Origin: Limnohabitans parvus II-B4
GTDB taxonomy: Bacteria > Pseudomonadota > Gammaproteobacteria > Burkholderiales > Burkholderiaceae_C
Reading direction: 5' to 3'
DNA: 64,000 nt
NCBI RefSeq assembly: GCF_003063455.1
Contig: NZ_NESN01000001.1
Coordinates: 124,001 to 188,000 of the forward strand
A program made the position numbers and the translations under genes. This document shows, in pieces, positions 52,985 through 62,698 of the stretch. Numbering within the stretch: position 1 is the stretch's first letter; every line of letters begins with the position of its first letter. The notes beneath the pieces were generated by a model. It was not told the DNA's origin and did no database searches. It worked only from the letters and a program-made list of their open reading frames with translations.

Positions 52985-54421
52985 TCAAGCCAGTTCAAAC
53001 ACCGCCATGCTTTCCACGTGCGCCGTGTGCGCAAACATGTTGATCACCCCAGCACTCACGCAGCGGTAACCCGCACGGTGGACCAGAATGTCCGCATCGC
53101 GTGCCAAGGTCGCCGGGTTGCAGCTCACGTAAACGATGCGTTGCGGAGGCGTCCAGCCTTGGCGCAAATCGCGATTTTCGTTCAGCTCCGCAAGGGCTTT
53201 GCTCAAGGCAAAAGCACCTTCACGGGGTGGGTCCACCAGCCATTTGTCAGCCGTGCCATCGGCCACCAACATCTCAGGGGTCATGTCAAACAGGTTGCGG
53301 GCCACGAATTGGGTGGGCGCCAGAGCTTGCCCCGCTGCGCGGTCTGCCTGATTGCGGGCGTAGTTGTCACGCGACCGAGCGACCAGCGTCTCGGCACCTT
53401 CAATGCCCAGCACCTCACCCGCTTGCGTGGCGATGGGCAAGGTGAAGTTGCCCAAACCGCAGAACCAGTCGATCACACGCTCGTGCTTTTGTGCTTGCAA
53501 CAAACGCAAAGCGCGGGACACCAAGACCCGGTTGATGAAGGGGTTGACCTGGGTGAAATCGGTCGGTCTGAAGGGCATGGTGATGCCAAAGTCGGGCAGA
53601 CCGTAGCTCAGTTGCGGACCGCCCTCGTCCAGCAAATGCACCGTATCAGGCCCTTTGGGCTGCAGCCACCATTGCACATTTTGCTCAGCGGCAAACGTGC
53701 GCAACAAGGCTTTATCGCCATCGCTCAAGGGCTCCAAGTGGCGCAACACCAAAGCGGTGACTTCGTCGCCGCACGCCAGCTCGAGCTGAGGCAGGCTTTC
53801 TCGGGCAGCCATTTGGCTGATCAGCTCGCGCAGCGGCAACAGCATATGACTCACATGGGGCGGCAATACCGGGCACACCTTCATGTCGGCGATGTAGCGG
53901 CTCTTGCGTTCGTGAAACCCAATCAGCACTTCGCCCTTTTTGATCACATAGCGAACCGACAAGCGCGCGCGGTAGCGGTAACCCCAAGTGGGCCCCTCGA
54001 TGGGGCGCAGCATGGTTTCGGCTTTGACCTTTCCCAAATGCCACAAATTGTCTTCGAGCACGCGTTGCTTGATGGCCACTTGGGCCGAAACCTCCAAGTG
54101 CTGCATTTTGCAGCCGCCGCAAGAGCCTGTGTGCAGCCCAAAATTTGGGCAGCCAGGGCGCACGCGTTGCGAAGATTCATGGTGAATCTCGGTCACGCTG
54201 CCGTGCTCGAAGCTGCTTTTTTTGCGTCCGACCTGGACAGAAACCACCTCAAAAGGCAAGGCGCCTTCGATGAAAACCACTTTGCCATCGGGCCTGCGGG
54301 CGATGCCTTGGGCTTCCATGTCCAGGGCGTCCACACGCAACCAGCCTTCCGGCAAATCCGTGCTGGCGTGGTTTTCAGTCTCGGTGAGGGCTGTTGAAAG
54401 GGAAATGTCTTGTTCGCTCAT
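52985..54421 (-). CDS. rlmD: 23S rRNA (uracil-1939-C5)-methyltransferase
   Basis: The 478-residue enzyme has an N-terminal TRAM domain (about 25-85), a [4Fe-4S] ligand set in [20 protein letters not shown] with a later VCPVL, and a C-terminal SAM methyltransferase with [21 protein letters not shown] and the catalytic Cys in [12 protein letters not shown]. These are the RumA/RlmD features; RlmC lacks the TRAM part and is shorter. It methylates U1939 of 23S rRNA with SAM. It follows the exonuclease locus on the same strand. Confidence 0.93.
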   Translation of the reverse strand: MSEQDISLSTALTETENHASTDLPEGWLRVDALDMEAQGIARRPDGKVVFIEGALPFEVVSVQVGRKKSSFEHGSVTEIHHESSQRVRPGCPNFGLHTGSCGGCKMQHLEVSAQVAIKQRVLEDNLWHLGKVKAETMLRPIEGPTWGYRYRARLSVRYVIKKGEVLIGFHERKSRYIADMKVCPVLPPHVSHMLLPLRELISQMAARESLPQLELACGDEVTALVLRHLEPLSDGDKALLRTFAAEQNVQWWLQPKGPDTVHLLDEGGPQLSYGLPDFGITMPFRPTDFTQVNPFINRVLVSRALRLLQAQKHERVIDWFCGLGNFTLPIATQAGEVLGIEGAETLVARSRDNYARNQADRAAGQALAPTQFVARNLFDMTPEMLVADGTADKWLVDPPREGAFALSKALAELNENRDLRQGWTPPQRIVYVSCNPATLARDADILVHRAGYRCVSAGVINMFAHTAHVESMAVFELA

Positions 54422-54486
54422 GCCCCGATTGTCTCAGGATGTAGCAGCTGACTTGGCGATGGGCGAGTCACTTTGCCCCATAAAAC

Positions 54487-55283
54487 TCAGTTCCAGGCTT
54501 GCAAATATTCCTGCCAATGGGGTTCTTGCCCGGCCAAGGCGCCGACGCTGTCTTTGACGAAGCTGATTTCTTGCTCGTATTCAGCTTCTGTCAAGCCGCC
54601 GCGCATCTTCTGAAAGCGGCAATAAAGCAAATAGGTGTTCATCACATCGGTTTCGCAATAACGCCGAATGTCTTCGGTTTGACCTGCCAAAAACTGCGCA
54701 TGCACCTGAGAGCCGTCCATGCCCAACTTGCCGGGAAAGCCGCAAAGTTTGGCCATCGCGTCCATGGGGGCGTTGTTTTTGGGGGTGTATTTGGCCAGCA
54801 AGTCCATCAGGTCAAGGTGACGCAGGTGATAGCGTGAGATGTAGTTGTTCCACTTGTACTCGCGGTCACTGGCGTTACCGCCCTCACCCATGTCCCAGTA
54901 TTTGTCGGCCACCACACCATGCTGCAGGCCCCTGTAGTGCAACACCGGCAAATCGAACCCGCTGCCATTCCAGCTCACCAACTGGGGCTCGTGCTTTTCG
55001 ATGGTGTTGAAAAAAGTCTGAACGATCCGGCCCTCACTTTGGCCATCGCGATCCACAAAAGAATGGACGCGCAACCCTTCGGCATTGCGAAAACGCAGCT
55101 GATCACCAAAATCCGCTGCAAATACAAAGGCATGAAGTCGCTTTTGCCCTGCTCTGCCCGCTCGGCCGTCCATTGCGCGTGCACTTGCTCATCGGTTAAA
55201 TCAGGTGACACCGGGTGCAGCTTGCGCCACCCGGCGACATCAGGAAGGGTCTCGATGTCAAAGACCAGGACGGGCCAGGCCAT
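54487..55283 (-). pseudogene. PolB-like 3'-5' exonuclease, split by a one-base frameshift
   Basis: The reading frame starts at 55283 with MAWPVLVFDIETLPDVAGW (exonuclease motif I DIET) and runs to ILVISCVFA; it then continues in another frame with RNAEGLRVHSFVDR, SWNGSGFDLPVLHYRG (motif II) and the motif III region IRRYCETDVMNTYLLY down to 54487. Adding one A (T on the coding strand) to the AAAA run at 55090-55093 joins both into one protein of about 265 residues. The rest is intact, so this is a recent lesion, a homopolymer sequencing error, or a programmed slip. The protein would be a DnaQ-like exonuclease (family with DNA_pol_B_exo2). The gene lies 6 bases after nlpD. Confidence 0.85.
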
Positions 55284-55289
55284 GGATTT

Positions 55290-56141
55290 TTAACGTTGAG
55301 GCAACAACGTGACGGGGTTCAATGCTTTACCCGCTGTGTCCCGAATTTCGAATTTGAGCTTGTAGGCATCGGCGTCGGTATTGCCCATTTCGGCAATCTT
55401 TTGGCCTTTGGTCACCAATTGGTCTTCTTTGACACTGAATTTATCGTTGTGTCCGTAAGCCGTCAGGTAGCCATTGTGTTTGATCAGAATCAACTTGCCA
55501 TAGCCTCTCAAAGATTCGCCGACATAGGCGACCTTGCCCGATTCAGCGGCCAAAACCGGATCGCCTTTTTTCCCGGCAATTTCAATGCCTTTGTTGTTCG
55601 CATCGAACTTGCTGATCAATTTGCCTTGGCTTGGCCAAATGAACTGCATGGCTTGAGCATTGGCATTGGCATTGGGCTTGCTGGCGCTTTCTTTGGTTGG
55701 CTCTTTATTGCCTGCATTGTCTTGGGTGGTGACCGACGATGATGGACCACTTGACGCGATGGGGCGAACCACCACGCCCGATGTTTCAACCGCACCACCG
55801 GGTGGCGACACCCGCAGCACTTGGCCCACTTCAATCAGATCGGGGTTGGTCAGGTTGTTCCAACGGGCCAGATCGCGCCATCCTTGCCCGTTGTCCAGGC
55901 CAATGCGGGTGAGCGTATCGCCCCGCTGCACCGTGTAATAACCGGGTTTGCCAGCGTTTTCACTGCCAGGCAACGGCTTGGGCGCTTCAGCAGCAGGCGT
56001 TGCCGTGGGTGTGGACGATCGACCCATGGTGGTTCGATCCTCCACAGGGGCTGGCGTGCGGGGCGAAGAAGTGCATCCTGCGAGCAATGCAAGGGACGAA
56101 GCCATCAACACCATGGGACGAAAATGAAAGGATGAAGTCAT
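55290..56141 (-). CDS. nlpD: NlpD-like lipoprotein with LysM and degenerate LytM domain
   Basis: A 283-residue lipoprotein: signal peptide with lipobox LLAGC (Cys about 23), a low-complexity Pro/Thr linker, a LysM domain (YTVQRGDTLTRIGLDNGQGWRDLARWN...), and a C-terminal LytM/M23 domain (about 165-283). The zinc ligands are missing: GIEIAGKKGDPV lacks the first His and Asp and YKLKFEIRD has Lys for His. It should therefore not cut peptidoglycan itself but, as known for NlpD, activate an amidase at the septum. Order surE-pcm-nlpD is classical, but rpoS does not follow. Confidence 0.9.
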   Translation of the reverse strand: MTSSFHFRPMVLMASSLALLAGCTSSPRTPAPVEDRTTMGRSSTPTATPAAEAPKPLPGSENAGKPGYYTVQRGDTLTRIGLDNGQGWRDLARWNNLTNPDLIEVGQVLRVSPPGGAVETSGVVVRPIASSGPSSSVTTQDNAGNKEPTKESASKPNANANAQAMQFIWPSQGKLISKFDANNKGIEIAGKKGDPVLAAESGKVAYVGESLRGYGKLILIKHNGYLTAYGHNDKFSVKEDQLVTKGQKIAEMGNTDADAYKLKFEIRDTAGKALNPVTLLPQR

Positions 56142-56155
56142 CGGGCTTTACTTGT

Positions 56156-56947
56156 TCAGGCAACGCCTGATTTTAGAGGGACAAAATGAACCGCTTCGAG
56201 CACTTGGCGCTCAAAACCTTGTGCCGTTTTCAAAATAACCACCAACGCTTGATGACCTGCAGGCGTGATGGTCGGGGCAATCAGACGGCCACCGACTGCC
56301 AGTTGGTCCAGCCAGGTGTCAGGGACAGCATCTCCGCCCGCTGCCGAGATGATGCCCGCGTAGGGAGCCCCCTTGGGGTAGCCCAACATGCCATCCCCAA
56401 AGATCAGGTGCACATTGTGCAACCTGAAAGGGCGCAAGTTGGTGCGGGCCTTTTCGTGCAAGCCTCGCAGGCGCTCGATGCTGTACACCTCGGTGGCCAC
56501 ATGGCTCAAGACGGCGGCCTGGTAGCCACAACCCGTACCAATCTCTAGGATTCGGCCCAATTTACCGGGTGCGTCCTGACACAGCAGTTCGACCATGCGT
56601 GCCACCACATTGGGTTTGGAGATGGTCTGCCCCAAGCCGATGGGCAAGCTGGTGTCTTCGTAGGCTTGGTTGACCAGAGCGCTTTCGACAAAACGGTGCC
56701 GCTCCACGACACCCATGGCATCGAGCACGCGGGTGTCTTTGACGCCCTGCTCTGCCAGTTTGCGCACCATGCGGGCGCGAACCGCGCCCGAGTCCAGCCC
56801 CAAACCCGAGACGCTGGAAGCCACACGGGGCGCAAGCGCTGTCGGGGTCTGGACGGAACGAACAGGCAAAGCCGAAGGCACTTTGCCAGAAGGCCCCGAA
56901 GCGCCGGTCTTGGCCAGCTTGACCGGAAAACCAGGACGTTGGCTCAT
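56156..56947 (-). CDS. pcm: protein-L-isoaspartate O-methyltransferase
   Basis: Pcm methylates isoaspartyl residues to allow their repair. The 263-residue protein has an extra N-terminal stretch of about 45 Ser/Pro/Ala-rich residues, then the PIMT core: VVERHRFVESALVNQAYEDTSLPIGLGQTISKP, the SAM site RILEIGTGCGYQAAVLSHV and VYSIER. The N-terminal extension is common in Burkholderiales. Its start overlaps the surE stop (ATGA); nlpD follows after 14 bases. Confidence 0.94.
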   Translation of the reverse strand: MSQRPGFPVKLAKTGASGPSGKVPSALPVRSVQTPTALAPRVASSVSGLGLDSGAVRARMVRKLAEQGVKDTRVLDAMGVVERHRFVESALVNQAYEDTSLPIGLGQTISKPNVVARMVELLCQDAPGKLGRILEIGTGCGYQAAVLSHVATEVYSIERLRGLHEKARTNLRPFRLHNVHLIFGDGMLGYPKGAPYAGIISAAGGDAVPDTWLDQLAVGGRLIAPTITPAGHQALVVILKTAQGFERQVLEAVHFVPLKSGVA

Positions 56948-57714
56948 GCTCGGCCCTGCGCTGCCAAGCGGCTAAAAGCATGGGTCCAGTGATCCAAATG
57001 CGCGTGATCGGTCAAGTCCACCTTGAGCGGCGTCACCACCACATGGCCCAAACCGGCCGCGTGAAAATCAGTGCCTTCGCTGTCGTCCATGGCAGGGCCG
57101 GCGTTGCCAATCCAGTACATCGTCTGCCCACGGGGGTCCACTTGGGTGATCACCGGCTCGGCCGCATGGCGGCGACCCAGGCGACACAGCTTGGCGGCTT
57201 TGATCTCTTCCAACGGCAGGTTGGGAATGTTCATATTCAACAGCCATGGCTTGGTGTCCATCAAATCACCCGCCTGCATTTGTTGCACGAGTTCCTTGAC
57301 TTTGACCGCCGCTGCATCCAGATGCGCCCAGCCTTTGTCCATTTGAGAAACGGCCAGGGCCGGAATGCCGAACAGATAGCCTTCCATGGCCGCGCCCACG
57401 GTGCCCGAATAAAGGGTGTCGTCCCCCATGTTCGCGCCGTTGTTGATGCCAGAGATCACCAAATCAGGCCGGTAGCCCAACAAGCCCGTCAAGGCGATGT
57501 GAACGCAATCCGCAGGGGTGCCATTGACATAGCGAAAGCCGTTGTCCGCACGGTTCACATACAAAGGGGTGTGCAAGGTCAAAGCATTGGATTTGGCGCT
57601 GTTGTTGTGCTCGGGCGCCACCACTTCCACGTCCGCAATGCTTTTCAACGCCTCGTAAAGGGCCACGATCCCCTCTGCGCGAAAGCCATCGTCGTTGGAA
57701 ATGAGAATTTTCAT
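56944..57714 (-). CDS. surE: 5'/3'-nucleotidase SurE
   Basis: The 256-residue survival protein starts MKILISNDDGFRAEGI with the metal-binding DD pair, continues with APEHNNSAKSNALTLHTPL and PDLVISGINNGANMGDDTLYSGTVGAAMEG. These are the SurE active-site motifs. It removes phosphate from nucleoside monophosphates. It is first of the surE-pcm-nlpD operon; the region to the divergent quinone oxidoreductase gene holds the promoter. Confidence 0.95.
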   Translation of the reverse strand: MKILISNDDGFRAEGIVALYEALKSIADVEVVAPEHNNSAKSNALTLHTPLYVNRADNGFRYVNGTPADCVHIALTGLLGYRPDLVISGINNGANMGDDTLYSGTVGAAMEGYLFGIPALAVSQMDKGWAHLDAAAVKVKELVQQMQAGDLMDTKPWLLNMNIPNLPLEEIKAAKLCRLGRRHAAEPVITQVDPRGQTMYWIGNAGPAMDDSEGTDFHAAGLGHVVVTPLKVDLTDHAHLDHWTHAFSRLAAQGRA

Positions 57715-57858
57715 GCTGTGTCCCTGTCAATGGCTCGATTGTAGGCGGCAGCTACGCTCGTGGCGCACTGTCAAATTCGTCGCTAGGGGGACATGGTGAG
57801 GGCCCTCTGTCTGCCTAAGATGCACCCACACATCCAACATGACACAAGGAGAAGATGC

Positions 57859-58833
57859 ATGCACGCTTGGCTTTGCGAGAACCCGGTCGGGGTTGAAGCG
57901 CTGACTTGGAAAGAACTGCCCACGCCAACGCCAGGTCCAGGGCAAGTCCTGATCGAAATTCAGGCGGCCAGTCTGAACTTTCCGGATTTGCTGATTGTTC
58001 AAAACAAATACCAAATGAAGCCTGATTTGCCATTTGTGCCGGGTTCAGAATACGCAGGCGCGGTGCAAGCCCTTGGCGAAGGCGTGACCCACCTGAAAGT
58101 GGGCCAAACCGTGGCTTGCCTGTCAGGCACCGGGGGCTTTGGTACCCACACCTTGGCACCTGGCAAGCTTTGCATGCCCTTGCCCGCTGGTTTCTCTGCC
58201 GTCGATGGCGCGGCCTTCATCATGACCTATGCCACCTCTCACCACGCATTGGTCGACCGGGCGGCCTTGAAAGCTGGTGAAACGGTGCTGGTGCTGGGCG
58301 CAGCAGGCGGCGTGGGCACGGCCGCTATCCAGATCGCCAAGGCCATGGGTGCCAAAGTGATTGCCGCGGCATCCACCGACGAAAAATGTGCGCTGTGCAC
58401 CTCGCTGGGCGCGGATGCCACCATCAATTACAGCCGCGAGAACCTGCGCGAAGCCCTGAAAACGCTGACCGAAGGCCGTGGTCCCGATGTGATCTATGAC
58501 CCCGTGGGCGGCGACTTGGCCGAGCCGGCCTTCCGCTCCATCGCGTGGCGTGGCCGCTACTTGGTGGTGGGTTTTGCAGGCGGCCCTATTCCTGCCCTGC
58601 CCTTGAACCTGCCTTTGCTCAAGGGCGCGTCTCTGGTCGGCGTGTTCTGGGGAGACTACGCCCGGCGCGAACCTCAGGCCAATGCGGCCATGATGGGCGA
58701 GCTGGCCCAGTGGTACGGGCAAGGCAAGATCAAACCCGTCATTGACCGCACGATGCCCATGAACGACTTGAAGGCGGCTTACACCTTGATGGGCTCACGC
58801 AGCGTCAAAGGCAAGCTGGTCATGGTCAATTGA
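57859..58833 (+). CDS. NADPH:quinone oxidoreductase-like zinc-free MDR protein
   Basis: A 324-residue medium-chain dehydrogenase/reductase. The N-terminal half has SLNFPDLLIVQNKYQMKPDLPFVPGSEYAG; the NADPH site is VLVLGAAGGVGTAAIQIAKAMGAKVIAAASTDEK. No zinc-ligand cysteines are in place, so it belongs to the quinone oxidoreductase or enoyl reductase group. The start at 57859 (MHAWLCEN) fits the family; a GGAG site lies close by. The substrate may be a quinone or an acryloyl-type compound. Confidence 0.87.
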   Translation: MHAWLCENPVGVEALTWKELPTPTPGPGQVLIEIQAASLNFPDLLIVQNKYQMKPDLPFVPGSEYAGAVQALGEGVTHLKVGQTVACLSGTGGFGTHTLAPGKLCMPLPAGFSAVDGAAFIMTYATSHHALVDRAALKAGETVLVLGAAGGVGTAAIQIAKAMGAKVIAAASTDEKCALCTSLGADATINYSRENLREALKTLTEGRGPDVIYDPVGGDLAEPAFRSIAWRGRYLVVGFAGGPIPALPLNLPLLKGASLVGVFWGDYARREPQANAAMMGELAQWYGQGKIKPVIDRTMPMNDLKAAYTLMGSRSVKGKLVMVN

Positions 58834-58870
58834 CGCACAGATCACCTTGATTTGTCCCATTTCCTCACAA

Positions 58871-58905
58871 AAAAAAGGAGGCCTGAAAAGGCCTCCTTTT
58901 TTGCT
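58871..58905. terminator. bidirectional terminator between quinone oxidoreductase and clpA
   Basis: AAAAAAGGAGGCC and GGCCTCCTTTTTT form a 13-bp stem with a TGAAAA loop. It lies 38 bases after the first gene and 30 before the clpA stop, with A/T tracts on both sides. Confidence 0.9.
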
Positions 58906-58934
58906 TTGTCTGCGGCGTACAAGCCGACAAAAGG

Positions 58935-61274
58935 TCAGCTGGCCGTCGCTTCTTCCGGCTCAGTGGGTTCAGAACGAGAAGCCCGGCTTTCCTTCTTCGG
59001 GTTGGGCGTGATGTCCAGCAGCACCTCATCCTTGTCATCGATGTCCACCGTCAGGCGGCCCCCCTCGGTCAAGCGACCGAACAGCAACTCGTCGGCCAGG
59101 GCTTTGCGGATGGTGTCCTGAATCAGGCGCTGCATCGGGCGTGCGCCCATGAGCGGATCGAAACCCTTCTTGCCCAGGAACTTGCGCAGTGCGTCGGTGA
59201 AGGTGACTTCGACCTTTTTCTCGCCCAGTTGCTGTTCCAGTTGCAGCAAAAATTTATCCACCACGCGTAGGATGATCTGCTCGTCCAGCGGCTTGAAACT
59301 GACCATGGCATCCAGGCGGTTGCGGAACTCAGGGGTGAACAGGCGTTTGATGTCACCCATTTCGTCGCCCGCTTGACGCGGGTTGGTGAAACCAATGGTG
59401 GCTTTGTTCATGGTCTCGGCTCCGGCGTTGGTGGTCATGATGATGATCACGTTGCGGAAGTCGGCCTTGCGTCCGTTGTTGTCCGTCAAGGTGCCGTGGT
59501 CCATGACCTGCAGCAGCACGTTGAAGATGTCCGGATGCGCTTTTTCAATCTCGTCGAGCAAGAGCACGCAATGCGGCTTCTTGGTCACGGCTTCGGTCAG
59601 CAGGCCGCCTTGGTCAAAGCCCACATAGCCCGGAGGCGCACCGATCAGGCGGCTCACCGCATGGCGCTCCATGTACTCGGACATGTCAAAGCGGATCAGG
59701 TCGATGCCCAGGATATAGGCCAGTTGCTTGGCCGCCTCGGTCTTGCCCACGCCCGTGGGGCCCGAGAAGAGGAAGGAGCCAATCGGCTTGTCGGTTTTGC
59801 CCAGGCCCGAGCGGGCCATCTTGACGGCCGAGGCCAGCACTTCCAGCGCCTTGTCCTGGCCAAACACCACCGACTTGAGGTCGCGCTCGATGGTTTGCAG
59901 CTTGCTGCGGTCGTCATTGGACACGTTGGCTGGCGGGATGCGTGCGATCTTGGCCACGATGTCTTCGATCTCGGCCTTGCCAATGGTTTTCTTGCGTTTG
60001 GACGCGACCTGGATGCGCTGAGCAGCGCCCGCCTCGTCGATCACGTCAATCGCTTTATCAGGCAATTGGCGGTCGTTGATGAACTTGGCCGACAACTCGG
60101 CAGCGGCCTGCAAAGCGGCGATGGTGTACTTGACGCTGTGGTGGTCTTCAAAACGGCTCTTGAGCCCTTTGAGGATGTCCACGGTCTCTGACACCGTGGG
60201 CTCGACCACGTCCACTTTCTGGAAACGGCGGCTCAAAGCCGCATCTTTTTCGAAGATGCCACGGTACTCGGTGAAGGTGGTCGCACCGATGCACTTGAGC
60301 TGGCCACTCGAAAGCGCAGGCTTGAGCAGGTTGGACGCGTCAAGCGTTCCACCTGAAGCAGCGCCCGCACCAATCAGGGTATGGATTTCGTCAATGAACA
60401 GGATGCCGTTGGGTTTGTCTTTCAAGGCTTTGAGAACCCCTTTGAGGCGTTGCTCAAAATCACCCCGGTATTTCGTACCAGCCAGCAGTGCGCCCATGTC
60501 CAGCGAATACACCGTCGCCTCAGCCAGAATCTCGGGTACTGTGCCCTGGGTGATGCGCCAAGCCAGGCCTTCGGCTATCGCGGTTTTACCCACGCCGGCC
60601 TCGCCCACCAGCAGCGGGTTGTTTTTGCGACGGCGGCACAAGATCTGAATCGTGCGCTCGACTTCGTACTCGCGGCCGATCAGCGGATCGATCTTGCCTT
60701 CTTTGGCTGCCTGGTTCAGGTTGTTGGTGTACTGCTCAAGGGGTGATGCTTTTTCGCTGCGCTCACCACCGCCACCGCCCTCCTCGCCTTCGCTGCTGGA
60801 AGGATTTTCAGCCGATTTGGCCGCTTCTGGCGGATCGCTCTTGCGGATGCCATGGGCGATGAAATTCACCACATCCAGGCGGGTGATGCCTTGCTGGTGC
60901 AGGTAATACACGGCATGCGAGTCTTTTTCGCCAAAGATGGCGACCAGCACGTTGGCACCGTTCACTTCCTTTTTGCCGCTGCCTGTGGATTGCACATGCA
61001 TGATGGCGCGTTGAATGACGCGCTGGAAGCCCAAGGTGGGCTGTGTGTCCACCTCTTCGGTCCCTGCGACCTGCGGGGTGTTGTCCTTGATGAAATTGCT
61101 CAAGGCCGTGCGCAGGTCATCGATGTTGGCGGCGCAAGCGCGCAGGACCTCCGCGGCGCTCGGGTTATCCAGCAAGGCCAGCAGCAGGTGCTCGACCGTG
61201 ATGAATTCGTGGCGCTGCTGACGGGCCTCGACAAAGGCCATGTGCAAGCTGACTTCCAATTCTTGGGCAATCAT
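58935..61274 (-). CDS. clpA: ATP-dependent Clp protease ATP-binding subunit ClpA
   Basis: The 779-residue unfoldase has an N-domain (about 1-145), the first AAA+ module with Walker A GEAGVGKTAIAEG, and the second with GPTGVGKTEAAKQL, Walker B VLLLDEIEKAHPDIFN and an IGF/L-type ClpP loop (MNKATIGFTNP). A Glu/Gly-rich linker (GEEGGGGGERSEK) follows the N-domain. There is no long middle domain, which separates it from ClpB and ClpC. It feeds substrates into ClpP; ClpS is encoded directly upstream. Confidence 0.96.
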   Translation of the reverse strand: MIAQELEVSLHMAFVEARQQRHEFITVEHLLLALLDNPSAAEVLRACAANIDDLRTALSNFIKDNTPQVAGTEEVDTQPTLGFQRVIQRAIMHVQSTGSGKKEVNGANVLVAIFGEKDSHAVYYLHQQGITRLDVVNFIAHGIRKSDPPEAAKSAENPSSSEGEEGGGGGERSEKASPLEQYTNNLNQAAKEGKIDPLIGREYEVERTIQILCRRRKNNPLLVGEAGVGKTAIAEGLAWRITQGTVPEILAEATVYSLDMGALLAGTKYRGDFEQRLKGVLKALKDKPNGILFIDEIHTLIGAGAASGGTLDASNLLKPALSSGQLKCIGATTFTEYRGIFEKDAALSRRFQKVDVVEPTVSETVDILKGLKSRFEDHHSVKYTIAALQAAAELSAKFINDRQLPDKAIDVIDEAGAAQRIQVASKRKKTIGKAEIEDIVAKIARIPPANVSNDDRSKLQTIERDLKSVVFGQDKALEVLASAVKMARSGLGKTDKPIGSFLFSGPTGVGKTEAAKQLAYILGIDLIRFDMSEYMERHAVSRLIGAPPGYVGFDQGGLLTEAVTKKPHCVLLLDEIEKAHPDIFNVLLQVMDHGTLTDNNGRKADFRNVIIIMTTNAGAETMNKATIGFTNPRQAGDEMGDIKRLFTPEFRNRLDAMVSFKPLDEQIILRVVDKFLLQLEQQLGEKKVEVTFTDALRKFLGKKGFDPLMGARPMQRLIQDTIRKALADELLFGRLTEGGRLTVDIDDKDEVLLDITPNPKKESRASRSEPTEPEEATAS

Positions 61275-61331
61275 GTGATTTCCTTTTTGCCTTGCTGAGA
61301 GAGATAAAGACGATGTGGGGGGTAATGCCCA

Positions 61332-61691
61332 CTATTCAATGGGTTCACTGACACATTGCAGCGGATGACCGGCCTGTTTGGCGGCGTCAAGCACTTGGTC
61401 CACCTTGGTGGCAGCGACATCACGGGAGTAAACGCCGCAAACACCTTTGCCGTCCAGGTGGATCTTGAGCATGATTTGGGTCGCCGCTTCACGGTCTTTG
61501 CTGAAAAACTCTTGAATCACCATCACCACGAACTCCATGGGGGTGTAGTCATCGTTCAGCATCGCCACCTGGTACATCTGTGGTGGTTCAATTTTTTGGG
61601 AGCGTCTCTCGAGCACCACCGAATCACCGCCATCGGGCGTTCGGGGTGTTACGGTCGGCAGCGTGGGATTAACAGGTTTTTTCGTTGCCAT
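61332..61691 (-). CDS. clpS: ClpS adaptor of the N-end rule
   Basis: A 119-residue protein with a disordered N-terminus of about 35 residues and the ClpS core [28 protein letters not shown], then [25 protein letters not shown]. The NDD-T-MEFV pocket for N-terminal aromatic or Leu residues is intact. It hands such proteins to ClpA, encoded 57 bases downstream. The divergent neighbour is a cold-shock gene. Confidence 0.95.
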   Translation of the reverse strand: MATKKPVNPTLPTVTPRTPDGGDSVVLERRSQKIEPPQMYQVAMLNDDYTPMEFVVMVIQEFFSKDREAATQIMLKIHLDGKGVCGVYSRDVAATKVDQVLDAAKQAGHPLQCVSEPIE

Positions 61692-61849
61692 GAATTCATT
61701 CTATCGAGCCTTTCAAGCCCTTTGAGACCGAGGTCTGAAAAGACTTTCACGCCGGTCGCCCAAAATCAGCGCCCCCCCCGGGAAAACCTCACATTGACAA
61801 AATTGACAAGAGCGATTCACACTGAGGTCAACAATAACGGAGACATCGT

Positions 61850-62107
61850 ATGCCCAGTGGTACGGTCAAATGGTTCAACGATGCCAAAGGCTTTGGTTTC
61901 ATCCAGCCCGACGGTGGCGGCCCTGACGCTTTTGCCCACTTTTCAGCCATTCAGTCGGAAGGCTTTAAAAGCCTGAAAGAAGGTGCACGGGTCAGTTTTG
62001 AGCTGACCCAGGGCAGCAAAGGCCTCATGGCGGCCAACATTCAGGCAGAAAACGCCAGCGGCGAAACCCTTGTGGTCTCAGCCGCAGCTGGCACTACTGC
62101 GCCTTGA
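61850..62107 (+). CDS. cold-shock-domain protein (CspA family)
   Basis: An 85-residue protein with the RNA-binding motifs [21 protein letters not shown] (RNP1 KGFGFI) and DAFAHFSAI (RNP2, with Ala in place of the usual Val), followed by a 17-residue Ala/Thr-rich tail that standard CspA lacks. It probably melts RNA structure as a chaperone. GGAGA precedes the ATG. Two TTGACA strings (61794-61799, 61803-61808) lie upstream in the region shared with clpS and may be -35 boxes. Confidence 0.88.
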   Translation: MPSGTVKWFNDAKGFGFIQPDGGGPDAFAHFSAIQSEGFKSLKEGARVSFELTQGSKGLMAANIQAENASGETLVVSAAAGTTAP

Positions 62108-62206
62108 AGTTAAAAAAGGGCCGGTTCACGCCCCTCCAATGCGGCCCAAGTGCTGGCCAGCAGTTATCCTCTGCAGCTTGATCACTGTCCAAAATCGCTA
62201 CAGACC

Positions 62207-62689
62207 ATGACTTTTTCCGCATTTTTGGTTGCCTTGTGCACCCACAGCTTGCGCCGCACAGGCGTCCTGTGCTTGGCGGCTCTGGCATTCATCGCGTCAG
62301 CACAGCCGTCGCCTCAACTTCAATTGCCACGCACCAAGCTGAATGCGGGCATGCACGTTTTGGACGTCCAGCTGGCTCAAACCCCCGAGCAGCGACAAAC
62401 CGGCCTGATGTGGCGCAAGGACATGCCGCAACACGAAGGCATGTTGTTTGTTTTTGAACAGCCCGCCACACAGTGTTTCTGGATGCGCAACACCTTGATT
62501 CCCCTGTCCGCAGCCTTCGTGGCCGACGATGGCACCATCGTGAACATTGCGGACATGAAACCCCAGAGCGATGACTCGCACTGCTCTGAAAAGCCCGTGC
62601 GTTACGTGCTGGAAATGAATGTGGGCTGGTTTGCCAAACGCCAGCTCAAAGCAGGCTACAAATTGGGTGGTCCTGCTTTCACACGTTGA
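62207..62689 (+). CDS. DUF192 family exported protein
   Basis: A 160-residue protein with a signal peptide (about 1-33, ending AFIASAQ) and a DUF192 domain: LDVQLAQTPEQRQTGLMWRKDMPQHEGMLFVFEQPATQCFWMRNTLIPLSAAFVADDGTIVNI, complete with the MWRK and FWMRNT patterns. The family's function is not established. The ATG at 62207 is preferred as its signal peptide is compact. It is convergent with the DUF1840 gene (9 bases apart). Confidence 0.88.
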   Translation: MTFSAFLVALCTHSLRRTGVLCLAALAFIASAQPSPQLQLPRTKLNAGMHVLDVQLAQTPEQRQTGLMWRKDMPQHEGMLFVFEQPATQCFWMRNTLIPLSAAFVADDGTIVNIADMKPQSDDSHCSEKPVRYVLEMNVGWFAKRQLKAGYKLGGPAFTR

Positions 62690-62698
62690 TCCAGCGCC

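Noticed and set aside
56028..56046. A T-arm-like GGTTCGATCC string suggesting a tRNA.
   Set aside because: It lies within the nlpD coding sequence and no acceptor or anticodon arm can be formed around it.
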